A DNA stretch of 64,000 bases, from positions 992,001 through 1,056,000 of the forward strand of contig NZ_JACHDB010000002.1 in assembly GCF_014200805.1 (NCBI RefSeq), given 5' to 3'. The notes beneath the pieces were generated by a model. It worked only from the letters and a program-made list of their open reading frames with translations, searched no databases and was not told the DNA's origin. Positions 17,421 through 25,970 of this stretch are shown one piece after another (position 1 is the first letter of the stretch; every line of letters starts with the position of its first letter). Source of the DNA: Nocardiopsis composta. GTDB lineage: Bacteria; Actinomycetota; Actinomycetes; Streptosporangiales; Streptosporangiaceae. The translations under genes were made by a program, and so were the position numbers.

Positions 17421-17446
17421 TCTTCCCCGCGTATGCGGGGCACCCT
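17421..17446. repeat. Solitary sequence resembling a type I-E CRISPR repeat
   Basis: TCTTCCCCGCGTATGCGGGG has the hairpin (CCCCGC, loop GTAT, GCGGGG) and flanks typical of actinomycete type I-E CRISPR repeats. Only one copy is present and no cas gene is nearby. It may be an orphan repeat or simply a small hairpin acting as a terminator after the 16872-17363 gene. Confidence 0.3.
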
Positions 17447-17614
17447 CTTTGCCGATCGCGATGACGCCGGCCAGCGTTGAATTCTCGTAATCACTTCTGC
17501 GCCGTCTAGATGTCGCAGGTGCGGGTTCATGGTGGCCGAACCGCGGGCTCTACCGATGGCTCCGCGTGTGCAACGCCTGGGACGCCTCCTTACTCGGTTC
17601 CGGTGTGCCGGTGC

Positions 17615-18049
17615 CTATGCGGATTCTTTCGGGCGGTCACGTGGGGTGAAAGAGCCGCTCCTCTTGGCGCGGGCTCCGGACTTACGGGCGACCTGAGAGA
17701 CACGCTGGTGCGACAGGCCCAGTAAGCGGGCCGCGTCGCGCTGGCTGGCACCGGTCTCAAGAAGCGCGTCCACCGCCTCCTGCTGGGCGCGGCGCAACCG
17801 GCTCTCGGCCTTCTCGCTTGCTTCCCTCGCCTGAGTGAACTCGTGCAAGGCCCCCGACGCCCCGACGACTTCCAGGGATACGCTCACCTGGTCCATCGGT
17901 ACTTCCAGGACCAGGGCGATGGCATCGCGGGCCATTTCCTCCGCATCGGCCAGGGTGGCGCCGAAGGTGTGGATGCGCAGCTCAGGTACGTCCACGGACC
18001 AGGCCCGACCGTCTCGTTCACAGCGGGCCTCGTAGTGGTGTCGGGTCAC
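17615..18049 (-). CDS. hicB: HicB-family antitoxin with C-terminal HTH
   Basis: 144-residue antitoxin. The N-terminal half has the HicB partial RNase H fold (YEARCERDGRAWSVDVPELRIHTF, about 6-29, then LADAEEMARDAIALVL, about 33-48). The middle is a charged helix (EASEKAESRLRRAQQEAVDALL, about 76-97). The C-terminal part has a DNA-binding HTH (GASQRDAARLLGLSHQRVSQV, about 99-119). It neutralises HicA and likely represses the operon. Its ATG overlaps the hicA stop by 4 nt. The protein is somewhat longer than minimal HicB because of the linker helix. Confidence 0.85.
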   Translation of the reverse strand: MTRHHYEARCERDGRAWSVDVPELRIHTFGATLADAEEMARDAIALVLEVPMDQVSVSLEVVGASGALHEFTQAREASEKAESRLRRAQQEAVDALLETGASQRDAARLLGLSHQRVSQVARKSGARAKRSGSFTPRDRPKESA

Positions 18050-18237
18050 AGGTTCCTCACCTCCTGGATCGTCTTTCGCGCGGTACGCTCCGGGATGTCT
18101 GCGTGCCGGGCGATGGGGAACTGGTGGTTCCCCACACGGTAGAGGTCGTGCCGACCGCCGTGGCGGACGAACTCCAGTTCCTCACCGCGTTCTTGTGCGG
18201 CTTCGCGGAGAGCCTTCAGGAGAGCCTGTCGCTTCAT
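18046..18237 (-). CDS. hicA: HicA-family mRNA interferase toxin
   Basis: 63-residue double-stranded-RNA-binding-fold toxin: MKRQALLKALREAA, then FVRHGGRHDLYRVG with the catalytic His in the GRHDLY position (about residue 30), then IARHADIPERTARKTIQEV. It cleaves mRNA when not bound by HicB. The length is normal for the family. It is the first gene of the pair, followed with a 4-nt overlap by hicB. An inverted repeat about 20 bp upstream of its start is the likely operator. Confidence 0.85.
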   Translation of the reverse strand: MKRQALLKALREAAQERGEELEFVRHGGRHDLYRVGNHQFPIARHADIPERTARKTIQEVRNL

Positions 18238-18257
18238 ACGCCATGGTTTCTAGGGTA

Positions 18258-18276
18258 ATAGACGGCGGTCGTCTAT
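18258..18276 (-). promoter_or_regulatory. Inverted repeat, probable HicB operator
   Basis: ATAGACG and CGTCTAT are perfect inverted arms separated by 5 nt, 21 bp upstream of the hicA start. HicB proteins with an HTH usually repress their own promoter at such palindromes. Confidence 0.5.
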
Positions 18277-18471
18277 GAAGGTAGCCGAACGGATTCCGCC
18301 GTGGAGGGAAACGAGCAAATCCACTGTTCAGAGGCGTTCGGGAGAGACCGTAGGGCGGTGCGGACAGCGTTCAGGAGCGAGGCCCGTTCCCCGTGAACGG
18401 ATTCGGGCGGGCTCCGGGCAAGGCTCGATCGGCGGGCGTGGCCGGCGCCGGGCAGGGGTAGGTGACTCTCC

Positions 18472-20250
18472 GTGAACGGTGGCGGGTGCTTCTCGGTGTG
18501 GGCTCCTGGGCGGGAGCGGGTTCGGGTCCGGGTCGGCGGGCGCGATCGGGACATGGCGGAGCGGGGCGGCGGGTGGTGGGTGCTGGCCGCGGAGGAGGCG
18601 CGGCGGGCGGGGACCGACTACGCGTTCCTGCTCGACGACGACCCGGTGGCCTACCCCGATCCGCGCGCGCTCCGGCAGCCCGGCGGGGTGCACGGGCCGT
18701 CGCGGGTCTACGACCACGCGGCGTACCGCTGGGCGGACGGCGGATGGACCGGGCGGGCGCTGCCCGGGGCGGTCCTCTACGAACTGCACGTGGGGACCTT
18801 CACCGCGGAGGGCACCTTCGACGCCGCGGTCGGGCGGCTGGACCACCTGGTCGAGCTGGGCGTGGACATGGTCCAGCTGATGCCGGTCAACGCGTTCGAG
18901 GGCGCGCACGGCTGGGGCTACGACGGCGTGCTCTGGTACGCGGTGCACGAGCCCTACGGCGGGCCGGACGGGCTCAAGCGGTTCGTGGACGCCTGCCACG
19001 CGCGCGGCCTGGGGGTCCTGCTCGACGTGGTCTACAACCACCTCGGCCCGGCCGGGGCCTGCCTGCCCCGGTTCGGCCCCTATTTCACCGGCGGCGAGAC
19101 GGCCTGGGGGCCCTCGCTCAACCTGGACGGGCCCGGCTCCGACGAGGTGCGGCGCTACGTCGTCGGCAACGCGCTGGGCTGGCTGCGCGACTTCCACCTG
19201 GACGGGCTGCGGCTGGACGCGGTGCACGCGCTGCGCGACAGCCGGGCGACCGACCTGCTCACCGAGCTCTCCGCGGAGGTGGAGGCGCTCTCCGCCGGGC
19301 TGCGCCGGCCGCTGTCGCTGATCGCCGAATCCGACCGGAACGACCCGCGCACCACGGCGCCGCGCGAGGCCGGCGGGCAGGGCATGACCGCGCAGTGGTC
19401 CGACGACCTGCACCATGCGCTGCACGCCGCGCTGACCGGGGAGGAGCACGGCTACTACGCCGACTTCGCCGCCCCCGAGGCGCTCCCGCGCACGCTGCGC
19501 CGGGTCTTCTGGCACGACGGCCGGTACTCCTCGTTCCGCGGCCGCTCGCACGGGGCGCCGGTGGACCCGCGCACCTCCTCGGGCGCCCGCTACCTGGGCT
19601 ACCTGCAGACCCACGACCAGGTCGGCAACCGCGCGCAGGGGGACCGGATCTCCGCCTCGGTCCCGCCGGACCTGCTGTGCTGCGGCGCGGCGCTGGTGCT
19701 CTGCTCGCCCTACACCCCGATGCTGTTCATGGGGGAGGAGTGGGCGGCCTCCACCCCGTGGCGGTTCTTCGCCTCCTTCACCGACCCCGAGCTGGCCGAG
19801 TCGGTGCGCCGCGGCCGGGCCCGCGAGTTCGGCGCGCGGATCTGGGACGGGGAGGGCGGCGAGGGCCCGGAGGTCCCCGACCCGATGGACCCGGCCACCC
19901 GGGACGCCTCGGTACTGGACTGGACCGAGCCGGGCGACGAGCCGCACCGCTCGGTGCTGGGCGCCTACCGCGACCTGATCGCGCTCCGGCGCGCCCGGCC
20001 CGAGCTGGCCGACCCGCGGCTGGACCGGTTCGAGGTGCGCGCCTCGGCCGACGGGCGGGTGCTGGTGCTGCACCGGGGCCCGCTGCGGCTGGCCTGCAAC
20101 CTGCGCTCCCGGCCGGCCGAGGCGGAGCTGGACGCGCCCGCCGGCGCGGTGCTGCTGGCGCGCGGCCGGGTCGCGGCGGACGGCCGCGCGCTGCACCTGC
20201 CCGGGCACTCCTTCGCGGTGCTGGAGACGGCCGGTGACGCCCCCGGATAA
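18472..20250 (+). CDS. treZ: Malto-oligosyltrehalose trehalohydrolase TreZ
   Basis: 592-residue GH13 enzyme that releases trehalose from maltooligosyl-trehalose, the second step after TreY. N-terminal CBM48/early-set domain (FSVWAPGRERVRV, about 7-19), then LYELHVGTFTAEGTFDAA (about 102-119), LLDVVYNHLGPAG (about 183-195), GLRLDAVHALRD with the nucleophile Asp (about 243-254), LIAESDRNDPR with the acid Glu (about 281) and LQTHDQVGNRAQGDR (about 377-391), ending with LVLCSPYTPMLFMGEEW. The GTG start follows AGGTGA at 6 nt. The hicAB locus and three other genes separate it from treY. Confidence 0.92.
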   Translation: MNGGGCFSVWAPGRERVRVRVGGRDRDMAERGGGWWVLAAEEARRAGTDYAFLLDDDPVAYPDPRALRQPGGVHGPSRVYDHAAYRWADGGWTGRALPGAVLYELHVGTFTAEGTFDAAVGRLDHLVELGVDMVQLMPVNAFEGAHGWGYDGVLWYAVHEPYGGPDGLKRFVDACHARGLGVLLDVVYNHLGPAGACLPRFGPYFTGGETAWGPSLNLDGPGSDEVRRYVVGNALGWLRDFHLDGLRLDAVHALRDSRATDLLTELSAEVEALSAGLRRPLSLIAESDRNDPRTTAPREAGGQGMTAQWSDDLHHALHAALTGEEHGYYADFAAPEALPRTLRRVFWHDGRYSSFRGRSHGAPVDPRTSSGARYLGYLQTHDQVGNRAQGDRISASVPPDLLCCGAALVLCSPYTPMLFMGEEWAASTPWRFFASFTDPELAESVRRGRAREFGARIWDGEGGEGPEVPDPMDPATRDASVLDWTEPGDEPHRSVLGAYRDLIALRRARPELADPRLDRFEVRASADGRVLVLHRGPLRLACNLRSRPAEAELDAPAGAVLLARGRVAADGRALHLPGHSFAVLETAGDAPG

Positions 20251-20327
20251 GGCTGCGAAAAACGTTGGTTGAAGAAGGTGATCACTTCGCTATCAGTTGT
20301 GGTCGCCAAGATTTACGCGTGAAACAG

Positions 20328-20357
20328 TTGACTTTTCCGGGTAAGAGTGCTGATCAT
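20328..20357 (+). promoter_or_regulatory. Candidate promoter of the aminotransferase gene
   Basis: TTGACT and GATCAT with an 18-nt spacer lie 40-70 bp upstream of the ATG at 20397, in a stretch that is less GC-rich than its surroundings. The -35 is good, the -10 only four of six. Confidence 0.35.
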
Positions 20358-20396
20358 GGGGCACCGCACAACGCTGACTGCAACGGGCAAGGGGCC

Positions 20397-21815
20397 ATGA
20401 GCACGAACGCAGAGAAGGCAGCCGCTCGCGACGACGTCCAGCGACTCTCGGACGCCGCCCGCGACCACCTCTGGATGCACTTCACCCGGCACTCCCCCTA
20501 CGAGAACGGGGCGAAGGTCCCGGTGATCACCAAGGGCGAGGGCGTCCACATCTGGGACGCCGAGGGCCGCCGCTACATCGACGGGCTCGGCGGGCTCTTC
20601 GTCGTCCAGGCCGGCCACGGCCGCCGCGACATCGCCGAGGCCGCCACCCGCCAGGCGTCCGAGCTCGCCTACTTCCCGCTGTGGAGCTACGCCCACCCGG
20701 CCGCGATCGAGCTGGCCGAGCGGCTGAGCACCTACACCCCGGGCGACCTCAACCGGGTCTTCTTCACCAACAGCGGCAGCGAGGCGGTGGAGACCGCCTG
20801 GAAGCTGGCCAAGCAGTACTTCGCGCTCACCGGCCGCCCGGAGAAGCGCAAGGTCATCAGCCGCTCGGTGGCCTACCACGGCACCACCCAGGGCGCCCTG
20901 TCCATCACCGGCGTGCCGGACCTGAAGAAGGTCTTCGAGCCGCTGGTGCCGGGCACCTTCAAGGTGGCCAACACCAACCTGTACCGGGCCGACGAGATCA
21001 CCGGCGTGCCCGGCATGTCCGAGGACCCCGAGGCGTTCGGCCGCTGGGCCGCGCACCAGGTCGAGCTGGCCATCCTCGCCGAGGGCCCGGAGACCGTCGC
21101 CGCGGTCTTCCTGGAGCCGGTGCAGAACTCCGGCGGCTGCTTCCCGCCGCCCCCCGGCTACTTCGCCGCCGTCCGCGAGATCTGCGACCGGCACGACGTG
21201 CTGCTCGTCTCCGACGAGGTGATCTGCGCCTTCGGCCGGGTCGGCGAGATGTTCGCCTGCACCCGCTACGGCTACACCCCGGACATCATCACCTGCGCCA
21301 AGGGCATGACCTCCGGCTACGCCCCGATCGGCGCGGCGATCGCCTCCGACCGGATCTTCGAGCCGTTCCGCCAGGGCGACAACACCTTCTACCACGGCTA
21401 CACCTTCGGCGGGCACCCGGTCTCCTCCGCGGTCGCCCTGGCCAACCTCGACGTCTTCGAGCGCGAGGGCCTCACCGAGCACGTCCGCAAGAACGAGGCG
21501 GCGTTCCGCTCCACCCTGGAGAAGCTCAAGGACCTGCCGATCGTCGGCGACGTCCGGGGCGACGGCTACTTCTACGGCATCGAGCTGGTCAAGGACCGCG
21601 CGACCAAGCAGACCTTCAACGCCGAGGAGGCCGAGCGGATCCTGCGCGGGTTCGTCTCCGGCGCGCTCTTCGACGCCGGCCTGTACTGCCGCGCCGACGA
21701 CCGCGGCGACCCGGTCGTCCAGCTCTCCCCGCCGCTCACCGCCGACCAGGCGGTGTTCGACGAGATCGAGCAGATCCTGCGCTCGGTGCTGACCGAGGCC
21801 TCCACGCTGATCTAG
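20397..21815 (+). CDS. Class III PLP-dependent aminotransferase
   Basis: 472-residue fold-type I aminotransferase of the omega-amino acid:pyruvate/putrescine-type class III group. Motifs: LWMHFTRHSPYENGA near the N-terminus, GLGGLFVVQAGHGRRD (about 63-78), FFTNSGSEAVETAWKLA (about 122-138), YHGTTQGALSITG (about 161-173), VIFLEPVQ-like AAVFLEPVQNSGG (about 238-250), SDEVICAFGRVGEMF (about 272-286) and the PLP Lys in ITCAKGMTSGYAPIG (about 298-312). The ATG at 20397 starts the conserved part. The amino donor cannot be fixed; beta-alanine, GABA, putrescine or taurine are all possible. The gene stands alone. Confidence 0.88.
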   Translation: MSTNAEKAAARDDVQRLSDAARDHLWMHFTRHSPYENGAKVPVITKGEGVHIWDAEGRRYIDGLGGLFVVQAGHGRRDIAEAATRQASELAYFPLWSYAHPAAIELAERLSTYTPGDLNRVFFTNSGSEAVETAWKLAKQYFALTGRPEKRKVISRSVAYHGTTQGALSITGVPDLKKVFEPLVPGTFKVANTNLYRADEITGVPGMSEDPEAFGRWAAHQVELAILAEGPETVAAVFLEPVQNSGGCFPPPPGYFAAVREICDRHDVLLVSDEVICAFGRVGEMFACTRYGYTPDIITCAKGMTSGYAPIGAAIASDRIFEPFRQGDNTFYHGYTFGGHPVSSAVALANLDVFEREGLTEHVRKNEAAFRSTLEKLKDLPIVGDVRGDGYFYGIELVKDRATKQTFNAEEAERILRGFVSGALFDAGLYCRADDRGDPVVQLSPPLTADQAVFDEIEQILRSVLTEASTLI

Positions 21816-22431
21816 CCCGGACCGGGACCGCGCGCCCGCCCGCCCCGGCCAGGGGAGGGCGGGCGCCGTGCCGTCCGGCCCCGTGCCCCCGGCCCCGTGC
21901 CCCCGGCCGAAACGCGGTCTCGACCGAAGGCGGTCCTGAAGAGCGCCGGGTATGCGGGCGGTCACCCGGTCCGGCACCCGGGGCACCCGCTCCGCCCGGC
22001 ACCGCAGCGCCGGGAACGGCGCGGGAGCGGGGCGGCCGGCCGCACCCCCGGCGGCCTCTCGGCCGAAGTGCGGCGTCCGCCCAGGGAGCCGCGCAGGAGG
22101 ACCGCCGCGGGCGCGGTTCGCCCCGGCCTGCCGCGCGCCGGAACCGGTTCCGGCGGCCGCGCCCCCGGTGCGCGTTCCGGGCCGGGAGGGCGGCGCGGGC
22201 GGGCGGACCCCGTCCGCGGTGCGGGGCGGCGCCCCGTGCGCGCCCCGCCCGGGGCGGGGCGCCTCTCCGCCCGGCCGGGCGTCCGCGCAGGCCGGCCGGG
22301 GGACCGCGGAGGCCGGGGCGGGCGCCGCCGCGCCCCCGGGCCGCGCCGCCGCCGACCGGAGGCCGGGGTGGATAAGGTGGGATCCGCCCCCTTGTGCACC
22401 TGTCGGACCGCTGGTCGGTGAAAGGCGACGC
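21816..22431. other. Intergenic stretch with a diverged repeat copy
   Basis: 616 bp of GC-rich DNA upstream of pabAB without a supported gene. At about 21937-21958 the sequence CTGAAGAG followed by GCCGGGTATGCGG is a diverged copy of the 23-bp stop-associated repeat; here it is not at a stop codon. Confidence 0.45.
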
Positions 22432-24660
22432 ATGCATGACGACCCGCTCGGCAGCGGGGCCCACCCTTCCGGCGCGCGCCCGCGCGTGCTCCTCGTGGAC
22501 AACCACGACTCCTACACCTGGAACCTGCACCAGCTGATCTGGCAGGTCGCCGGGGTCGAGCCGGTGACCGTCCGCAACGACGAGGTGGACCCGGCCGAGG
22601 TCCTCGCCGCCGGCCACACCCACCTGGTCATCTCCCCGGGCCCCGGCACCCCGCTGCGCGGCGGCGACGTCGGCCGGGTGCCCGAGCTGCTCGCCGCCTT
22701 CCCCGGCCCGGTGCTCGGCGTCTGCCTGGGCCACCAGGCCCTCGCCGCGGCCTTCGGCGGAGACGTGCGGCGCGCCCCCGAGGCCATGCACGGCAGGGTC
22801 GACGCGGTGGCGCACGACGGCGCGGGCGTCTTCGCCGGCCTGCCGCAGGGCTTCCGCTGCGTCCGCTACCACTCGCTGGCCGTGCCCGAACCGCTCCCCG
22901 CCGAGCTGGAGGTCGCCGCCCGCGCCGCCGACGGCGTCGTCATGGGGCTGCGGCACCGCACCCGGCCGCTGCACGGCGTCCAGTTCCACCCCGAGTCGGT
23001 GGAGACCGAGCACGGCCGCGAGCTGATCGCCAACTTCCTCCGGATGGGCGCGCCCCAGCGCGCGGCCGGCCCCGCGGAACCGCCGCGCACCCGCGAACGC
23101 CCCGGCGCCGGTGACCGCCCCCCGCGGCCGGCCGCCGTACCGGTGCACGCCCGGCCGGTGCACCTGCCGGCCCGCGCCGAGGACGTGTTCGGCGCGCTGC
23201 ACGCCGCCGACGAGCACGCCTTCTGGCTGGACAGCGCCCGAACCGCCTACGGGATGGGCCGGTACAGCTTCCTCGGGTCGGTGGACACCCGCCGCGACCC
23301 GCTGCTGCGCTACACCGCCGGCCCCGGGGCCCCGCGGGTGGAGGAGGTGCGCGGCACCGAGGTCCGGCGGCTCGGCGGCGACATCTTCGCCGAGCTCCGC
23401 CGCCGGCTGGAGGCGGACCGCGTCGACCCGGCCGCCTTCCCGCTGCCGTTCCTCGGCGGCCTGGTCGGCTACCTCGGCTACGGCGCGGCCCGCGGCGCCG
23501 GCCCGGACGGCGCCGGGGCCGGCCCGGTCCGCCCCGACCCGCGCGGGCCCGACGCCGCGTTCCTCACCGTCCGCCGCTTCCTCGCCGTCGACCACCTCAC
23601 CGGGGCCGCCTGGCTGGTGCACGCCGGCGGCACCGCCGCCGAGGCCGAGGAGTGGTTCGACGGCTACCTGGCGCGGCTGCGCGGCGTCGCCCCGCTGCCG
23701 CCGCCCCCCGCGCCGGAGCCGCCCGCCGCCCCGGCCCGCCCCGGCGTGGACCGCCGCACCTACCTGCGCGACCTGGCCGAGGTGCGGCGCTGGCTGCTCG
23801 ACGGGGAGAGCTACGAGGCCTGCTACACCTACGGGATCGGCGTCCCGGCGCCGGACGCCCCGGACGGGCTGTTCGCCGCCTACCGCCGGCTGCGCCGGGA
23901 CAACCCCGCCCCCTACGCCGCCTACCTGCGCACCGGGCCGCGCACCGTGCTCAGCGCCTCCCCGGAGCGGTTCCTCACCGTGGACGGCGCGGGCTGGGCG
24001 CACAGCAAACCGATCAAGGGCACCGCCCCGCGCCGCGCCGACCCGGTGCTGGACGCCGCCGAGGCCGAGCGGCTGCCCGCCGACGCAAAGACGCACGGCG
24101 AGAACCTGATGATCGCCGACCTGATCCGCAACGACCTGGGCCGGGTGTGCGAACCCGGCACCGTGCAGGTGCCCCGGCTGATGGGGGTGGAGTCCTACGC
24201 CACCGTGCACCAGCTGGTCACCTCGGTGCAGGGGCGGCTCCGGCCCGGCCGGGACGCGCTGGACTGCCTGCGCGCGCTGTTCCCCGGCGGGTCGATGACC
24301 GGCGCCCCCAAGGAGCGCACCGTGGCGCTGCTGGAGGGGCTGGAGGCCGAACCGCGCGGTCCCTACGCCGGCTGCCTGGGCTACCTGGGGTTCAACGGCA
24401 CCGCGGACCTGAGCATCGTCATCCGCACCCTGGTGTGCGACCCCGGCGGCGCCCGGCTGGGCACCGGCGGCGCGGTCACCGCGCTCTCCGACCCCGAGGA
24501 GGAGTACCGGGAGACGCTGCTCAAGGCCGCGGCCGTGCTGGCCTGCCTGGGCGCCGAACCGCCCGGCGCCGCCGCTGCCCCCCGGGCGGACGATTCCCGG
24601 GGCGGCGGGCGAGGAACCTCACCTCGCGCGGCCCCGGCCGGTACGGCCGCCGGCGCATAG
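22432..24660 (+). CDS. pabAB: Fused aminodeoxychorismate synthase PabAB
   Basis: 742-residue fusion that makes 4-amino-4-deoxychorismate from chorismate and glutamine for p-aminobenzoate and folate. N-terminal glutamine amidotransferase: LLVDNHDSYTWNLHQ (about 22-36), SPGPGTP (about 67), nucleophile Cys in GVCLGHQALA (about 97-106), HGVQFHPESVET (about 183-194). C-terminal chorismate-binding domain: PERFLTV, then SKPIKGTAPRR (about 525); the Lys of PIKGT is typical of aminodeoxychorismate rather than anthranilate synthase. ENLMIADLIRNDLGRV, FPGGSMTGAPKERT complete it. ATG at 22432 follows AAAGG. Such fusions serve either primary folate or PABA-primed polyketides; no polyketide genes are present here, so folate is more likely. 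Confidence 0.9.
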   Translation: MHDDPLGSGAHPSGARPRVLLVDNHDSYTWNLHQLIWQVAGVEPVTVRNDEVDPAEVLAAGHTHLVISPGPGTPLRGGDVGRVPELLAAFPGPVLGVCLGHQALAAAFGGDVRRAPEAMHGRVDAVAHDGAGVFAGLPQGFRCVRYHSLAVPEPLPAELEVAARAADGVVMGLRHRTRPLHGVQFHPESVETEHGRELIANFLRMGAPQRAAGPAEPPRTRERPGAGDRPPRPAAVPVHARPVHLPARAEDVFGALHAADEHAFWLDSARTAYGMGRYSFLGSVDTRRDPLLRYTAGPGAPRVEEVRGTEVRRLGGDIFAELRRRLEADRVDPAAFPLPFLGGLVGYLGYGAARGAGPDGAGAGPVRPDPRGPDAAFLTVRRFLAVDHLTGAAWLVHAGGTAAEAEEWFDGYLARLRGVAPLPPPPAPEPPAAPARPGVDRRTYLRDLAEVRRWLLDGESYEACYTYGIGVPAPDAPDGLFAAYRRLRRDNPAPYAAYLRTGPRTVLSASPERFLTVDGAGWAHSKPIKGTAPRRADPVLDAAEAERLPADAKTHGENLMIADLIRNDLGRVCEPGTVQVPRLMGVESYATVHQLVTSVQGRLRPGRDALDCLRALFPGGSMTGAPKERTVALLEGLEAEPRGPYAGCLGYLGFNGTADLSIVIRTLVCDPGGARLGTGGAVTALSDPEEEYRETLLKAAAVLACLGAEPPGAAAAPRADDSRGGGRGTSPRAAPAGTAAGA

Positions 24661-24723
24661 GCTGGCGTCGGTTTCACGGCGGGGCCGCAACGGGGCGGCT
24701 CCGCGGGACAACAGGAGATCGGC

Positions 24724-25779
24724 GTGCACGGAGAGTACAAGGTCCCCGGGGGGAAGCTGGTCGTCGTCGACTTCGACGCGGTGGACGGCGCGCTGCGCGA
24801 CGTCCGCGTCGCCGGGGACTTCTTCCTGGAACCGGACGAGGCGCTGGAGGCCATCGACCGCGCGCTGGAAGGGGCTCCGACCGACACCGACGCCCGCGCG
24901 CTGGGCCGCCGGATCGAGGCCGCGCTCCCCGAGGACACCATGATGGTCGGGTTCTCCGCGGAGGCGGTGGGCGTCGCGGTGCGCCGCGCGCTGAGCCGCG
25001 CCACCACCTGGCGGGACTACGAGTGGCGGCTGATCCAGGACGGCCCGCACCCGCCCGAGGTGCACATGGCCCTGGACGAGGTGCTCATCCGCGAGGTCGC
25101 CGAGGGCCGCCGCCCGCCGACGCTGCGCTTCTGGGAGTGGGACCGCCCCTCGGTGGTGATCGGCAGCTTCCAGTCGCTGCGCAACGAGGTCGACCCGGAC
25201 GGCGCCCGCCGGCACGACGTCACCGTGGTGCGCCGGATCAGCGGCGGCGGCGCCATGTTCCAGGAGCCCGGCAACAGCATCACCTACTCGCTGTACGCCC
25301 CGGCCGCGCTGGTGCAGGGCATGCCGTTCGCCGACAGCTACGCGTTCCTGGACGACTGGGTGCTGGGCGCCCTCGCCGAGGTCGGCGTGGATGCCTGGTA
25401 CCAGCCGCTGAACGACATCACCTCCAAGGGCGGCAAGATCGCCGGCGCCGCGCAGAAGCGGGTCTCCTCGCACGGCTCCGCGGTGCTGCACCACGCGATG
25501 ATGGCCTACGACATCGACGCCGAGAAGATGACCGAGGTGCTGCGCATCGGCCGGGAGAAGATGTCGGACAAGGGCACCAAGAGCGCCCAGAAGCGCGTCG
25601 ACCCGCTCCGCCGCCAGACCGGCCTGCCCCGGGAGAAGGTCATCGACGCCATGGTCGGCGCGTTCCGCGCCCGGCACGGCCTGGTCGACGACGAGATCAC
25701 CGCCGAGGAGCTGTCCCTGGCCCAGGAACTCGCGGTCACCAAGTTCGGCTCCCGCGACTGGACCTCCCGCATCCCCTAG
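24724..25779 (+). CDS. lplA: Lipoate-protein ligase family protein
   Basis: 351-residue biotin/lipoate A/B ligase-fold protein that would attach lipoate (or a related acid) to E2 or GcvH. A small N-terminal domain resembling the accessory domain (residues 1-90: VPGGKLVVVDFD, then AGDFFLEPDEALEAIDRAL) precedes the catalytic domain. The latter has HMALDEVLIREV (about 117-128), FWEWDRPSVVIGSFQS (about 139-154), VVRRISGGGAMFQEPGNSITYSL (about 171-193) and the catalytic Lys in KGGKIAGAAQKR (about 237-248). The accessory domain in front of the ligase domain is a reversed order relative to E. coli LplA. GTG start after AGGAG. A TAGGCT -10 candidate overlaps the pabAB stop, so it may have its own promoter. 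Confidence 0.82.
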   Translation: MHGEYKVPGGKLVVVDFDAVDGALRDVRVAGDFFLEPDEALEAIDRALEGAPTDTDARALGRRIEAALPEDTMMVGFSAEAVGVAVRRALSRATTWRDYEWRLIQDGPHPPEVHMALDEVLIREVAEGRRPPTLRFWEWDRPSVVIGSFQSLRNEVDPDGARRHDVTVVRRISGGGAMFQEPGNSITYSLYAPAALVQGMPFADSYAFLDDWVLGALAEVGVDAWYQPLNDITSKGGKIAGAAQKRVSSHGSAVLHHAMMAYDIDAEKMTEVLRIGREKMSDKGTKSAQKRVDPLRRQTGLPREKVIDAMVGAFRARHGLVDDEITAEELSLAQELAVTKFGSRDWTSRIP

Positions 25780-25840
25780 ATCGCTGCCGGGAGAACGGCG
25801 GCGGGCACCGGAGCGGGGCGTCTCCCCGGCCCTTCTCCTC

Positions 25841-25898
25841 GTTGATCGTGACGTTGCGGGGGCATCAGAGCGTTCTGATAGCCGTCAAGGTCAACGCC
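25841..25898. repeat. Imperfect palindromic element with GACGTTGCGG core, copy 1
   Basis: GTTGATCGTGACGTTGCGG, a short loop, and a partial complement ending GTCAAGGTCAAC. Related elements are at 26412-26476 and 56646-56717. Located downstream of the lipoate ligase gene. Confidence 0.6.
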
Positions 25899-25958
25899 CT
25901 GGGCGGGGTTCCGAGCCGTCGGTGGGCCGCGGCGGCCGGCCAACGTCAGTCGCACGTT

Positions 25959-25964
25959 TAGGCT
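25959..25964 (+). promoter_or_regulatory. Candidate -10 box of a leaderless transcript
   Basis: TAGGCT ends 6 nt before the ATG at 25971, the same spacing as in front of the 6746 gene. No ribosome binding site is present. Confidence 0.45.
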
Positions 25965-25970
25965 GCGGCC

